From Symbiodinium natans (taxonomy: Eukaryota; Sar; Dinophyceae; Suessiales; Symbiodiniaceae): a stretch of 64,000 nucleotides of DNA. The stretch spans positions 62,001 through 126,000 of the forward strand of contig CAJNDS010000219.1 in the NCBI GenBank assembly GCA_905221605.1, read 5' to 3'. Under the pieces are notes generated by a model. That model was not told the origin of the DNA and searched no databases. It saw only the letters and a list, made by a program, of their open reading frames with translations. The position numbers and the translations under genes were made by a program. The stretch's first letter is position 1. Each line of letters starts with the position of its first letter. This document shows, in pieces, positions 1-10,215 of this stretch.

Positions 1-15
1 TGCCGTTTTGGGAAG

Positions 16-1213
16 GTGTTGGAAAGACGACCCTGGTCAAGCGCCACCTCACAGGCAAGAGGGCCAAGAGAGAGCCAAGAGAAGTCAGCGCTTGGGCCCC
101 ACAATGGTCTACTGACACTCAAGCGTGAGCCGAGCTCTGAAGAAGCAGGCGAGTTCGAGAAGAAGTACATTCCCACCCTGGGTGCGAGCCGCAGATCCTT
201 TTTTAAGGCAAGTTGAGGCGCTCCGTAAGTGTGGGTGTTGAGCGGGTAGTGTGTGAGCTCAGCGTCAACGCCGCGGAGCCCTCTCCCGCTTTCCCAAGGT
301 GTTGAGGTCCACCCACTGCGGTTCACCACGAACTGTGCCGCTCTCAGCAAAGGTTTTTTTCAGCAGCAGCTTACATAATTAGCGCAGTTACATCACATGT
401 AAAAGTGTATGAGACACACTAGGTGACTAGGTGATTCAACAGTTCTCGAACAGTGAGAGGCTTTGGTGAGGTTCTCTGAACCTTCTTCAAAAATCTGTGG
501 TTCGGGAGGGCCTTCGTGGTTTCATGCTCAGATGTTGCGCCGCTACGGCCGGCCCCTTTGCAACAAAGCTTTATTGAGAAGCTTAACCTCTGTAAATGCT
601 TTAGACCCTAGACATCCCTAATAGGCCCGCCCACCCCCAAAATCCTGCAAGCCTTACAACCCCTGCAGCTAAGGCTTTAACAAAGGCCAGAAATGAGCCC
701 TCGAAACCCTCGAAAGACTCTTTCGGGGGTCTAATTGTGAGGTGGCCCGCTGACCTTCAACGTGTGGGACACAGCTGGCCAGGAGCCCCTCATAAAGTTG
801 TGAAGGGGGCTTAGGTAGCCTTTGGAAAAGAGCCAATTGGGGGCTTCCCTTTCAAGGGGGGGCCTTTGAGGGACTTCTCGGGTTTTATTGAAGAACTCTG
901 GGAGTTGCCTCCGCCTGCCATTTGAATTTGCAGGAGAAGTTCGGCGGCCTGCGCGATGGCTACTACATTCAGGGCCTGCATCTCTGCTTGGGCGATCACC
1001 TTCAAACCTCTCTGGACATGAGAAGCTTAATATGAGGCTGTCATCTCACTCAAAAAGGAAACGTTCAGCACGTCGTGGTGGTCCGATCATGGTTTTTTCT
1101 TCATTGTTGCGTAACCTCGCCGTCTCGCCTGCCTTCCTTTTGTTTCGGAAGAACGTTTGCAAGGCCAGTGCGCCATCATCATGTTCGACGTGACGTCCCG
1201 CATCACCTACAAG
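16..1213 (+). CDS. Ran: Ran-type small GTPase, 5' exon block (N-terminus lies before the window)
   Basis: Six exons (16-54, 149-181, 299-334, 742-782, 934-973, 1164-1213) join in frame into the GTP-binding half of Ran, the GTPase that drives nuclear import and export. In order they give the P-loop GVGKTTLVKRHLTG, switch I GEFEKKYIPTLG, GVEVHPLRFTTNC, the G3 box in NVWDTAGQ, switch II EKFGGLRDGYYIQ, and GQCAIIMFDVTSRITYK. The first codon is split: only its last two bases are here, so the start and first beta strand lie upstream. Donors after the six exons are GC, GT, GT, GA, GC and GC; every acceptor is AG followed by G. With the block at 11730-13142 this makes 196 codons, against 197 for the same span of human Ran recalled from family knowledge. 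The match is residue for residue at the exon joins, so the splice sites are well fixed. No frameshift was seen. Confidence 0.95.
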
Positions 1214-2836
1214 GCATAAGGGGCCGCTGTTCAACTCCCAGGGTGAGGTCTGGCTTTCACATGCATGCACATGCATAGGCTATGCACAAGAGCAGGTCCG
1301 CACGCATGAAGCAGTTGGGGCGGTCGACAGGGGCCTGCAGGGGGGTGACTTAATGGATCTTGGCAGCGGATGGGCATGGATGCGTCAGCCCTTCAACAAA
1401 TGCCATGCTTCCCCCCTTCAAGCATGCGCCTCGTCAATGCTCAAGCTTTTCCTAAGCGCATCACGAAAAGACGTGGAGAAGCAGTTCCACACATGAAAAC
1501 GCATGGACTTGGCACAATCCGTCAAAAGGCCCGCCAGGCTCTGCACCTAGATCCACCGCAGCAAGACCATGCAAGAACCCCCCAGCACAGCCTTTGAAAG
1601 GCACCCCCCCCCCCCCCCACCCTTCCGTCCGTTGCATCCCCATGCTTTCTCAGCTCCCCAGTCTTTGCCTCGGCCACCGTTAGAGGGAGCCATGGCTTTC
1701 AAGCACGACGTGGAGCACAATGCTCTGGTGAACAGCGACTCCATGCTCCTCGGCTGAGTTGGCTCCTTCTTCGCGTGCTTCTGCTCCCTCTTGCCTTTGA
1801 GCCTGGCAGCCCTAGGGAAGCACGACAGCGACAAAGAAGCGTTACTGCAAGACTACAAGTAGCCAGTTTCATAGTAAGATTCATACATGGTTCTTGTTCA
1901 TGCGCGCTCGAAAAACGAAGGTCGGATGACACGGAGGCCAGGTGCCAGCTTTCATGGTGCTCGACTTTGTCATACTTACCTTCGGCGTGTGCAGGGTAGA
2001 GGGCCCAGGCTCGTGTGAACTCTTAGTGCTCTTTGGGAGTTTTTGTTGGGAATGGAAAACCTGTCCTTGAAAGCAATAGAAGAATTGGAGGAACGGAGAG
2101 TAACGAAGCGGAGAAGGAAGGGAGCAAAGAAGAAGGATGGGGCCATCAGTGAGGTTAACGCCAGTAAGGAGAGGCGGAATCCTTTGCTTGTGGCTTTGGT
2201 TTCGGGTGCTCTTTGCCACATCCCCGGTCCAGGAGGGGGGGTGTTTGCCAGCAGCCTCTTGCACCTTTGCCCTTTTTTTGGCGCGTTGGGGGATTCGGTG
2301 AAACCGCCGATGGACCGATTGGTAAGAGATCATGAGCAATCGCACAGGAGGGGCTCAGTAGAAATAAGCAATGCAGGCATCTTTTTGCAACAAGATGATA
2401 AACATGCTGACACGCAGTCGCTGAGAAAGTGGGCATTTTAGCATTGATGCTCTGGGCTGTGCTAGCAGCTTGTCTAGGGTTCTTCGAACAGTTTCCAGAA
2501 GTGTGCAGATCAGCTTGTATGGTTTTGAAGGACTTCCTGCAGAAGAAGAGGCGCCGCCAGAAGAGCGGAACCGGTTGCTGCCACTGTCCCACCTGCCTCT
2601 GCTGCTGCTGCACCTGCTGCGTGCCTCGGGGGCATGATTTAGAAAAGTCTCGGCATCACCGCGTCCTGAATCTGAGCCTTTAAGAGAAGCCGTGTCAGAG
2701 CATGCGGAATGCAGTTTCTGACAGACTTTGCTCTCAAGGTCGTTTTCCTGCTGGTCTTGGCCATTGGCATCGCGCTGGGCGTCTCTGCCCTCCAGCCTCC
2801 TGCTCTGCGCTGTTTCCGTATTTTATAGTTTTTGTT

Positions 2837-2894
2837 TTTAGGGTTTAGGGTTTAGGGTTTAGGGTTTAGGGTTTAGGGTTTAGGGTTAGGGTTT
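2837..2894 (+). repeat. Interstitial telomere-like array, TTTAGGG orientation
   Basis: About eight heptamers of TTTAGGG, the last one TTAGGG, inside the large Ran intron. Confidence 0.95.
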
Positions 2895-3351
2895 GTATCA
2901 GTGACTTCAAGGCGCCTTCTTAGTGACTGTAGGTGCGGTTTTTTCGACGATTTGCCAGGGCCTCTGCCCCGGCCTCGGCAAAGCCCAGGTCATGGCTGGG
3001 AACTGGCGCCGGCTCTGTGCTGTCGGCGACAATGGGCGTGTGGCTGGGCATAGACAGATGAGACACCTGAACTCTCATCCCTAAAGCCCCTAAAACCCCT
3101 ATTGTACCATGAATTAGAAACGCTATGAGTTAGAAAGGAGGCATTTCCTGTCATGAGCTGTGAGAGCGCTGTTCATCTGAGGCCCGTGTCCCTGGGCTCC
3201 GTGCACCTGGGGCTCCTCGAAGGCCCCCCCTTTGCGGGAGTAAATCTGGGGAGTGCTGCGGTTGTTTAAGGCTGGCTTCCCCCTCCCGGTTTTTCGACAG
3301 AGTGCCCGGTAGGGGCAGCTCTCCAGTCGTGTGCAGCTTGTTCTTCGAACG

Positions 3352-3436
3352 CCCTAAACCCTAAACCCTAAACCCTAAACCCTGAACCCTGAACCCTGAA
3401 CCCTGAACCCTGAACCCTGAACCCTAAACCCTAAAC
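3352..3436 (-). repeat. Interstitial telomere-like array, CCCTAAA with CCCTGAA variants
   Basis: Twelve heptamers in the opposite orientation to the array 460 bp upstream. The central six are CCCTGAA, so a single variant unit has been amplified, which points to local duplication or slippage rather than telomerase. Confidence 0.95.
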
Positions 3437-4428
3437 CAATCTGTCTGCCCGCCTTGGCACTTGAGTGGGTGCTTTCCTTGAAAGTGGAGCCGCAGGCCGG
3501 GCCTCCATCCGCAAGCTGGAAGTGGGCAGCCCCGAAGGCTTACTGAGAGTTTGTTGTGGTGTGTGCAGTGGAACTTTGGGGCACCTTAGGGGCCTTACGG
3601 GCTTTTAGGGGCTTTGTTGGGGGCTATTCGGGGGCTTGGGGGGGCTTAGGGGCTTAGGAAGATGGAAAGGGAGGGTCCACTTACGCTGCCGGGAATGGGC
3701 AGTGAAACAATATCAACGTTGGGGGGGACCTCCCCAAACCCTAAACACTCAGGCTGTGGACCGGCTTTCCAGTCACCAGAACTAGGGGTCTAGCTCCATG
3801 CTTCGAAAGGCATAAGGAGAGCAGTTGACTTCGGAACTTTTGAAAAAGCCAGCTGGACAGCTGGTTTGTGCAGGTTGGGTTTTTGGGTGCGGGAGTGGCG
3901 GAGGGAAGTGCGGCGCGGAGTCCGCGCAGTGTCGGACTGGGGCAGAGGGGGGGGGAGGGCAGTACGGGACAGAGCAGCAGCAAGAACGGCAGATGTGGCA
4001 TTCCAGCTGCAAGTTTATGTGCGGAATACCTTGCGCAGGCTTTCACCACGACTTTCTGTACCTCAAGCATTTGGCAGCTTGGCAGGCACTGCAGACCGGG
4101 CAAGTCTATCCGTTTGTTGACTCGCTTTTAAGAGGAGCTGATGCTCAACAAGTTGCACTGGCACTTGCAGCACAATGCTGAGTTTGATTGTTGGTGCAAA
4201 TGCGCTTGGACTATTCAGAGATTGAGTGCAGCCACATCGCCTCTTCTCTTTTGGGGTGTTGCTTAATTTGCAGAAGGGACTCTGAGACCGCAACGATGTC
4301 AGAGCCTGCAGAGAGAGCTGCGAAAAGTTCGTGCGCGGCTGCAAGCTGTGTCTTATAGAACTTGCAGGGGTTTTGGTGCTGGTTCTGTACTTTCCCTTGC
4401 TCTGAGCTTGCTGAGCGTGCTCTCTTAG

Positions 4429-6996
4429 GTCTTTGACATCAGCCCCATGTCGCTGCTGAAGCAGCGGCTGGTGGGCTCGGCGGTGGTGCCGGTAGAGCTG
4501 GAGGAGGCGGCGGGAGTCTGCAGGAGTCTGCCCCAGAACGAATCAAGAGGTTCGTGGATGAGGCCTGCGGGTTCCCCCTGGAGGCCCTGGCCTCCCTCCC
4601 CGAAATTTTAGGTGGAGATGCTCGATTCGGAAGATTTCTGCTCAATCCTCGGTGCCGACTCCGTCAGCTCTCGGTTGCGCATTTCGGGCTTCGCGATCCC
4701 GATGACTGGCAGTCGTCGAGTCGATGGAAAAAGCAGGGCGTTCGAAGACTCTGGTTCCCTGTAAGCGTCTCCATTACGAAGAGTTGGTTTTCTTTTTTTC
4801 TTTTTTGCGTGTTTCGTCGGGTAGCAAAAACAACGTGCGGCAGTGTCTCGCGAGCCGGTGTCCAGCGAGAGGTGTCGGTGAACACCTTGCGTGTCTTCAT
4901 AGAGCAGCGACTGGGCTTTGGACAACTCCAAACATTCTGAATCAGTCTTTCTGCCAATGCCTGTCTTTCACGTTTTCGAGCATCTTTTGGGCATGCTGAG
5001 GAATTCAGATTCTTCTCCTTCCAATGCGAAGATCATTGTCGACCATTTGTGCCCTCGACTGGATGCGAGGGCTTGGCAGGGGGCACCATGGGGCACAATG
5101 GTGCGCATTCTCTCTGGGTTCTTCTGGGTTCTTCATAGGTTCGCATTCTTTGGTTCAAACTGGCTTAGATAAGGGGGTCGAGTCAGCCCTTGCCTATGTT
5201 GCTGCACAAGGATCCTGCGAAACCCTCTGCAAAATGGCATGAGAGCAAAGCTCTCCGTTTCAATGCAGCGGCTTAGATTCTGCTAGAGTTTGCTCAGGAA
5301 CTCGCTGGCACCCAAGGCTGCCGTGCAGGTCAATGCCGAGGACGGGCATTGCTAAGAGGCTTGAAAGGCAAAGGCTGCCCCCTTGCCAGAAGCGGTTTTC
5401 AGGCATCTTGAGGACATGGCGCTGGGTGTTTTTTTGACATTGCTAGGACAGCACCGCTGAAGCGCTGCACACGCTGCTTGGCTGCCAGTGTGGCTACCAG
5501 TGTGGCTACCAGTGTGGTGCAGGTCTGCCCCTGTGCCCAAACGCGTCCGATGCTGCCGGTTTCTATATGCGTTTCGAGAAAAGTCCAGGGCTGCCCTGAT
5601 TCAGAGCGTCTCTGCGCGAATTCGAATACCATGTTGAGATAGAAAGCGTCGTAAGAAGAGCAAGAACAATGAAGAGGTGCTCAGGTTGTAGCAGCTGAAG
5701 CTGAGCACCAGAAGCCGAGGCTGACCAGCAGGATCAAGGCAGCCGCTTGGAGAGCAGCCATGAAGGTTCATGAACGCTTCTGGGTCGGGGAGGACAAAGG
5801 AGCTAAGGGGCATCGGGGGGGGCGGGGGGTTGGGGTATTGGGGGTTGGGGGGTTGGGGGTATTGGGGGTCTATTGCATGATTCGCACCGAAGTTCTCTCT
5901 CCTTAGGACAAGATCGACTTCAAGGATATCGGCATCGGCTACTGCAAGCAGCCCCTCGTCCCTTCTACACGCACCTATGTTTCTGTGTGCAAGTGCAGCA
6001 TGCTCTAGCAGGGTGCTTCTGAATGCACAGAGAGCGAGGCCAGATTGCGGCAAGTATGGCCCCGCCACGTACGTGGTGAAGGCACGGGGCTGACATCACT
6101 TTGCGGAGAGGGGGGGGATGGCTTGTGATGGCCTTGCCAAGCCCACTAAGCCCACTAGACTTTTCACTAAGTCACTATGCCGTCTATACATCCTGAATGC
6201 GTGGATGATGCATCTTTTGGAGAGAGCATGTTCGGGAACCGTCAAAGCCTGGAAGGAGATCTTGATCACAGACGTCGGCTGCTCGACGGACTATGGGCCT
6301 GTGGGGTCCAACAATAGGTGCCCGTGAACTTCGATGATGGGTTCAGAATCGAACGCTGTGATGTTTGACACGTTCCGCGACCGTGTGATAATTTGTGCGT
6401 TAGCATATCGGGGCTGACTTGAATCATGGGTCTTTCTCTGGATCTATCATCGTACTTGTGGCTTGGATGTCGAAAGAACCTGTGCTTTGGATCAATGTTT
6501 ATGCTTTGTTGTCGCGTTACGCTGGCGGGTGATGGGGGGAGCAGTCGTGTTCTTGACATCAGCCCCACTGGTTTTTGTGGGTCCTGCGCTGCACCTCCGG
6601 GCGCGGCCTCGCTGCAGCTAAGGCAAGCGTGGTAATGGAGTGTTCCTCTACCAGCTTGCCGAGGCCTGAAATGGGGGAGTTGGGGATGCGATGGTTTTTC
6701 AGGCGTGTGCTGAGACGAAAGCACCAAGATGCAAGCGCGAAGGCTCAGAGCATTCTGTCTCCTTGGCCCGGCCCAGACACTCGCAAACGGTCGTTAAGAC
6801 AAGCAAGCGGCCCACGGAGTCGTGTGAAGAAGAGATTTAAATGCTGGAGGTGGTGGTTCGGACCGTCTTGGTGGCGATTCTCAAGTCTGCCCCGGACAAC
6901 CTCAAGGAAAATCTCCTCCGTGCCTTGGACCAAGGCATCCAGAGCTTCTTCTCCCCTTGGCTGAGGGAGCCTCTTCCGAAGGAGTCAAATGAGTGA
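4429..6996 (+). CDS. Unassigned multi-exon gene candidate inside the Ran intron
   Basis: I do not recognise the product. The best exons are: 4429-4506 (VFDISPMSLLKQRLVGSA..., strong pyrimidine tract and AG before it, AG|GC donor after VELEE); 4612-4760, joined in the same phase (VEMLDSEDFCSILGADSV..., ending at GTAAGC); 5907 onward (DKIDFKDIGIGYCK, after CTCTCCTTAG); 6256-6317 (EILITDVGCSTDYGPVGS, AG|G before and AG|GT after); and 6850-6996 (VVVRTVLVAILKSAPDNL..., ending WLREPLPKESNE and a TGA). Codon texture is good in all of them. Only the first two join is phase-consistent; the others may belong to one or more genes, with missing exons between. In 4524-4610 another frame (ERIKRFVDEACGF) is open but falls inside the predicted first intron. 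Confidence 0.4.
6841..6996 (+). CDS. Terminal exon or 51-residue small ORF, unknown function
   Basis: ATG at 6841 opens MLEVVVRTVLVAILKSAP and runs to a TGA at 6994-6996 through ALDQGIQSFFSPWL. It is hydrophobic at its start and amphipathic after. An AG just before GTG at 6850 suggests a 3' terminal exon rather than a separate gene. Third-position bases are mostly G or C, like the neighbouring proven exons. No family was recognised. Confidence 0.4.
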   Translation: MLEVVVRTVLVAILKSAPDNLKENLLRALDQGIQSFFSPWLREPLPKESNE

Positions 6997-7104
6997 GAGG
7001 CCTAACGAGCAGGGCAAAACCTCAACCCCAGAACCCGGGAACTCGCGGAAAGGCAATTCCCGGCATGTCGCCAGCATTTCGTGATTCCAGAATGAATGTA
7101 AGAC

Positions 7105-7865
7105 ATGGTGGCGGAAGCGAGTCTCGACGACCTGTTTCGTTTAGGTGAGCGCGAGGTAAAGGCATCTCTCATAGCTGTTTTTGACCTTTCTGAGGTGCCG
7201 TTGGCTCTGGCATTACGAACCAGCTCGGCAATCTGGACTTCGGAGCCTTGATTGATACCGCTGCTGCCCGTGCTCTGCACTGGGCTGTCGCATGTCCGAG
7301 TAGCGTAGAGATTCGTCGAGCACCTCGGAACAGTTCTGCGTCATTGATAGAGTATAAAGTATCTCGAGAGAGCATTCCGAGGCCATCCCCTGCCACACCT
7401 CAGTTTGTACCCCCATCCTCCATCCTCCGTCCTCCAAGCACGTGAGGCTCCCTCCACTTCGACCTGGGTGACGGCGGCGGATTGCAGACTGTAGGACGGG
7501 CTTCCGTGAAGACAGCAGCGGCTGCAGTTGTTTTTGTTCGGCACAAATGGGATTCAACATGTGTGCTTCTGGACCCGTTCGTCTACAGCTTCTCGACCTC
7601 ACTTTAACTCCGGCGCTCGCAAGACTCGCTCCGTTTCGCAGCGAGACATCTCCACTCGCCCGCGCCGCGCAGCTCTTGAGCATCTCTCTCCTCCTCTTCT
7701 CCTCTTCTCCTGTTTCTCTCCCCCGACGTCCCCGAAAAAGCGAAGAGCGGCGTGCAGTTTCGGGTGAGGAGAGATGACCGGTTGGCTGTCGGGGGAATTT
7801 GCCAGCCTCCCCCTCAAGGCCCACAGCTTCGACTTCGGCGTCAGCGTCATGCATGGACCGCGGTA
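7105..7865 (+). CDS. Small unassigned gene candidate with a 5' ATG exon
   Basis: ATG at 7105 opens MVAEASLDDLFRL and stops at a GTGAGC donor (exon 7105-7144). After a 50 bp intron, exon 7195 onward continues in phase as GAVGSGITNQLGNLDFGA then LIDTAAARALHW, with possible GC or GT donors near 7275. A later frame at 7768-7865 reads MTGWLSGEFASLPLKAHS... to a TAG and may be the last exon; it follows a long CT-rich tract at 7680-7730 that would serve as polypyrimidine tract. The middle join is not resolved. The 50 bp intron is short, so read-through or a different donor is possible. The product matches no family I know. Confidence 0.35.
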
Positions 7866-8109
7866 GACTTGCCATATAAGATGCAGGATTACAAGACATA
7901 AGCTACAAGAAGTAGTATTTAGTCGTATGGTACAATATCCTACCTTCTTCTGGTATGATGCGGGAGTTTCGCGTGTTGCAGGCGTCGAATGCCGCCGTGG
8001 CCCTGAACACGAAGGCACTCGAGGCGAGAACAGAGAAGTCACTGAGACACTGAGAAAGCCCACGTGCCAGCTTGTAACCTTGAAGGGTTGTCGAGGCCGT
8101 TTTCGAGCT

Positions 8110-8280
8110 TGCATTGCCTTGTGCTTTGTGCTTTGCACTTTGTACTTTGCGCTTTGCGCTTTGTACATTGCGCTTTGCGCTTTGTGCTTTTTGCTTTGAG
8201 CTTTGTGTTTTGAGCTTTGCGCATTGTGCTTTGAGCTTTTGTCCTTTTTTGCTTTGTGCTTTGCATTGTGCTTTTGCTTG
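8110..8280 (+). repeat. Degenerate heptamer minisatellite (CTTTGNG)
   Basis: About 24 imperfect copies of a 7-base unit of the type GCTTTGT/GCTTTGC. The open reading frames seen across it on both strands are by-products of the repeat. Confidence 0.85.
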
Positions 8281-8374
8281 TTTCTCCCGAGCCCTTCAGG
8301 GATTTGCAGCTGCATCGGCTCATGGAGGGATGTTGAGGACGAGGGCTTCCTCTTAGGCGGGCATCGGGGGCCAA

Positions 8375-9304
8375 ATGACGCAGATGCCGCCGCCGCTGCT
8401 GGCATCGCCCCCGGATGGCTTTGAGGGCGCCGTCCTTGCTGGCCGCGCCAAGGCCAACATGCCGGCTGAGAAGGTTTTCTTTTCGGGCTGTCTGGCCGGA
8501 TCTTTCATCGGCTATGGCGCCTACCTGGCATGCACCGTCGGAGGCTGCGGGTGGGGGGGAGACAGGGGGGGGGGAGGGGTGGGACAGCAAACCATCAACA
8601 ACATCCAGCAACCGTCAGCAGCCCGTGACTCGTGGTGATTCCCCCGAGAGTAACTTTCCATGAAACAAAAAAGCTCCTGAGGTGCTTGCCCTGGTCTGGT
8701 GGCCTCGAATCCTGGGCTGCAGAAGCTGGTCTTCGGTGCCTTCGGCTTGCCCTTTGGGCTTTTCATGACGCTTCTCACGGGCACGGAGCTCTTCACGGGG
8801 AATGCTGCGATCGTAACCATGGCCGTGCTCCGCGGCGAGGCCGAGACACCTCAGTTAGGCAGGTCCCTGGTGCTCTCCTGGCTGGGCAACCTGGTGGGCG
8901 CTGTCAGCCTCGCCAGGCTGGCCATTCTGGCCGGCACGATGCCCGGCGGCGGGGCCGCGGTGGCCCTTGCAGTTGCCAAGACGTCCCTACCCTTTCAGAC
9001 GGCCTTCGTGCGCGGCATCCTCTGCAACTGGCTGGTGTGCATGGCAGTGTACATCGCGTCGATGGCGAAGGACACCGCTGGCAAGGCCATAGCGATTTGG
9101 TTTCCCATCTCTGCTTTTGTCACCTTGGGGCTGGAGCACTCGGTCGCCAACATGTTCATCATCCCTGCGGGGATCTTTGCCGGCGCTGACGTATCTTGGA
9201 CAAGCTTCCTTCTCCACAACCTGCTGCCTGTGTCGCTGGGCAATATGTTTGCCGGGATGTTTCTCGTGGCGCTCCCGTACTCGATACTCTTCGGCAAGAA
9301 ATGA
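8375..9304 (+). CDS. Formate/nitrite transporter (FNT) family membrane channel
   Basis: Two exons, 8375-8543 and 8682-9304, encode 263 residues, a full-length FNT subunit (family usually about 260-310). FNT proteins are pentameric membrane channels for small monovalent acids such as formate, nitrite, lactate or hydrosulfide; the substrate here cannot be told. Exon 1 starts at ATG with MPPPLLASPPDGF, then AKANMPAEKVFFSGCLAG. Exon 2 carries NPGLQKLVFGAFGLPFGL, GTELFTGN, CNWLVCMAVY, GLEHSVANMFIIPAGI (with the central pore His) and NLLPVSLGNMFAG, the signature set of the family. The 138 bp intron is GC-AG and the join reads TVGGACPG. A pyrimidine-rich AG at 8354-8355 upstream of the ATG could be a spliced-leader acceptor. 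The whole gene sits inside the 10.5 kb intron of Ran, same strand. Confidence 0.95.
8544..8681 (+). other. GC-AG intron of the FNT gene, G-rich
   Basis: Donor GGAG|GCTGCG and acceptor TGAG|GTGC. A run of G with few other bases fills 8550-8580. The phase-1 join is the only one that restores the conserved family sequence. Confidence 0.85.
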
Positions 9305-9552
9305 GACGCTGAGAGGATGCCAGGCATGCACCCTCGCGAGCAAAAGTCATCGACGTAGCCACGTGTCGCGTTCGTTTGAAAGACGCGATGCCAAAGAGGC
9401 TCAACATTTTTGGCAGCCCTATCACATGCATCCAAGTGCACCTGGGAAAACAAGTGTGACGTTGTTCACCCTTCAGGACCGGGGCTCATTCTTATCCGAC
9501 GCGTGAGCAGCCCGTACCACCTCCAGTTTCTCGCTTCGTGCCCCCTTCTCAG

Positions 9553-10215
9553 GTGGAGAACGCGCTGCGGAACTCTGCTATCTCGACCCAGGCGCGGGGG
9601 GGCGCACTCTCCCTGCCTCGGGGCGCCCTTCGGTTCGGAAGCTCCTTCCCCCACCAACCCCTGCAACAACCCTCAAGCCATCTCAAGAGCCATCTCAAGC
9701 CCCAATCATATATATATATATATATCTATATATATATATATATCCCTTCTCCGGGGAGGCAAAGATGGGTTTGGAGGCGGCCAAGCTGGGCACCGAAATG
9801 GTCGGCATGGGTCTTCAGGTGCCCGCTCAGAAGAGCGTGTGGTTATGAGGGAAGCACAAGTGAGTTGAAAGGTGCTACCAGTACAAGGGTTCTTTTTGCT
9901 GAAGACTTTTCCTGGGATCGAAGGCCAACACGGCCTTCACCAACATGGGAGCAGCTTGGCGGAAGCCGAAGTAAGCAGAGTTGTGGCATGCCTGGCGATG
10001 CCAACCCTCGGCCTACCTACCTGCCGCGGCCCACACCAGGTTAACTTCGTCACGGTACACTGCACACTGTACACCACCCGATCGCCTGCACAACCGTAGG
10101 ACGAGTGCAGGGGAGCTTCAATGTAGCGGCGTAGCAGAGATGAGTCTTACCCAAGGTGAAGGCCAACACAGAGGTCCTCAAGGCGGAGACCAAGGCGAAC
10201 AACTTCTTCAACAAA
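9553..10215 (+). CDS. Unassigned helical-protein exon chain inside the Ran intron
   Basis: Four exons fit together in phase 0: 9553-9591 (VENALRNSAISTQ, AG|GC donor), 9765-9818 (MGLEAAKLGTEMVGMGLQ, CAG|GT donor), 9924-9953 (ANTAFTNMGA, GC donor) and 10156-10215 (VKANTEVLKAETKANNFF..., donor GTAAGG). The peptides are alanine-rich and helical with a loose ANT/KAN repeat. No start or stop exon was found; candidate later pieces are MQSLKRLTFDMQEFLAF near 10975 and MSFFGSCAKKKKW near 11232. Not recognised as any family. Confidence 0.4.
9705..9745. repeat. TA microsatellite
   Basis: Alternating TA with one interruption, inside an intron of the neighbouring exon chain. Confidence 0.9.

Larger units (their letters stand above)
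1214..4428 (+). other. First part of the large intron: no recognised gene
   Basis: Mostly unassigned sequence of mixed composition. Open pieces worth recording are an ATG at 2052 opening a basic, charged stretch (MENLSLKAIEELEERR, then Arg/Lys-rich) of 34 codons before a possible GT donor, and a 39-residue frame at 2709-2828 with one strongly hydrophobic segment (VVFLLVLAIGIALGVSA). They could be exons of a small membrane protein gene, but no splice chain could be closed. Telomere-like arrays lie at 2837-2894 and 3352-3436. Overlapping frames on both strands at 3740-4180 do not look coding. Confidence 0.3.

Noticed and set aside
1881-2613. Overlapping 152-154 codon frames on the minus strand
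   Set aside because: Codon use and composition look random, with no family marks, and the other strand has equally open frames.
4524-4610. Frame ERIKRFVDEACGFPLEAL as an exon
   Set aside because: It lies inside an intron whose GC donor and pyrimidine-rich AG acceptor join the two neighbouring exons in the same phase; it cannot be fitted without a frameshift.
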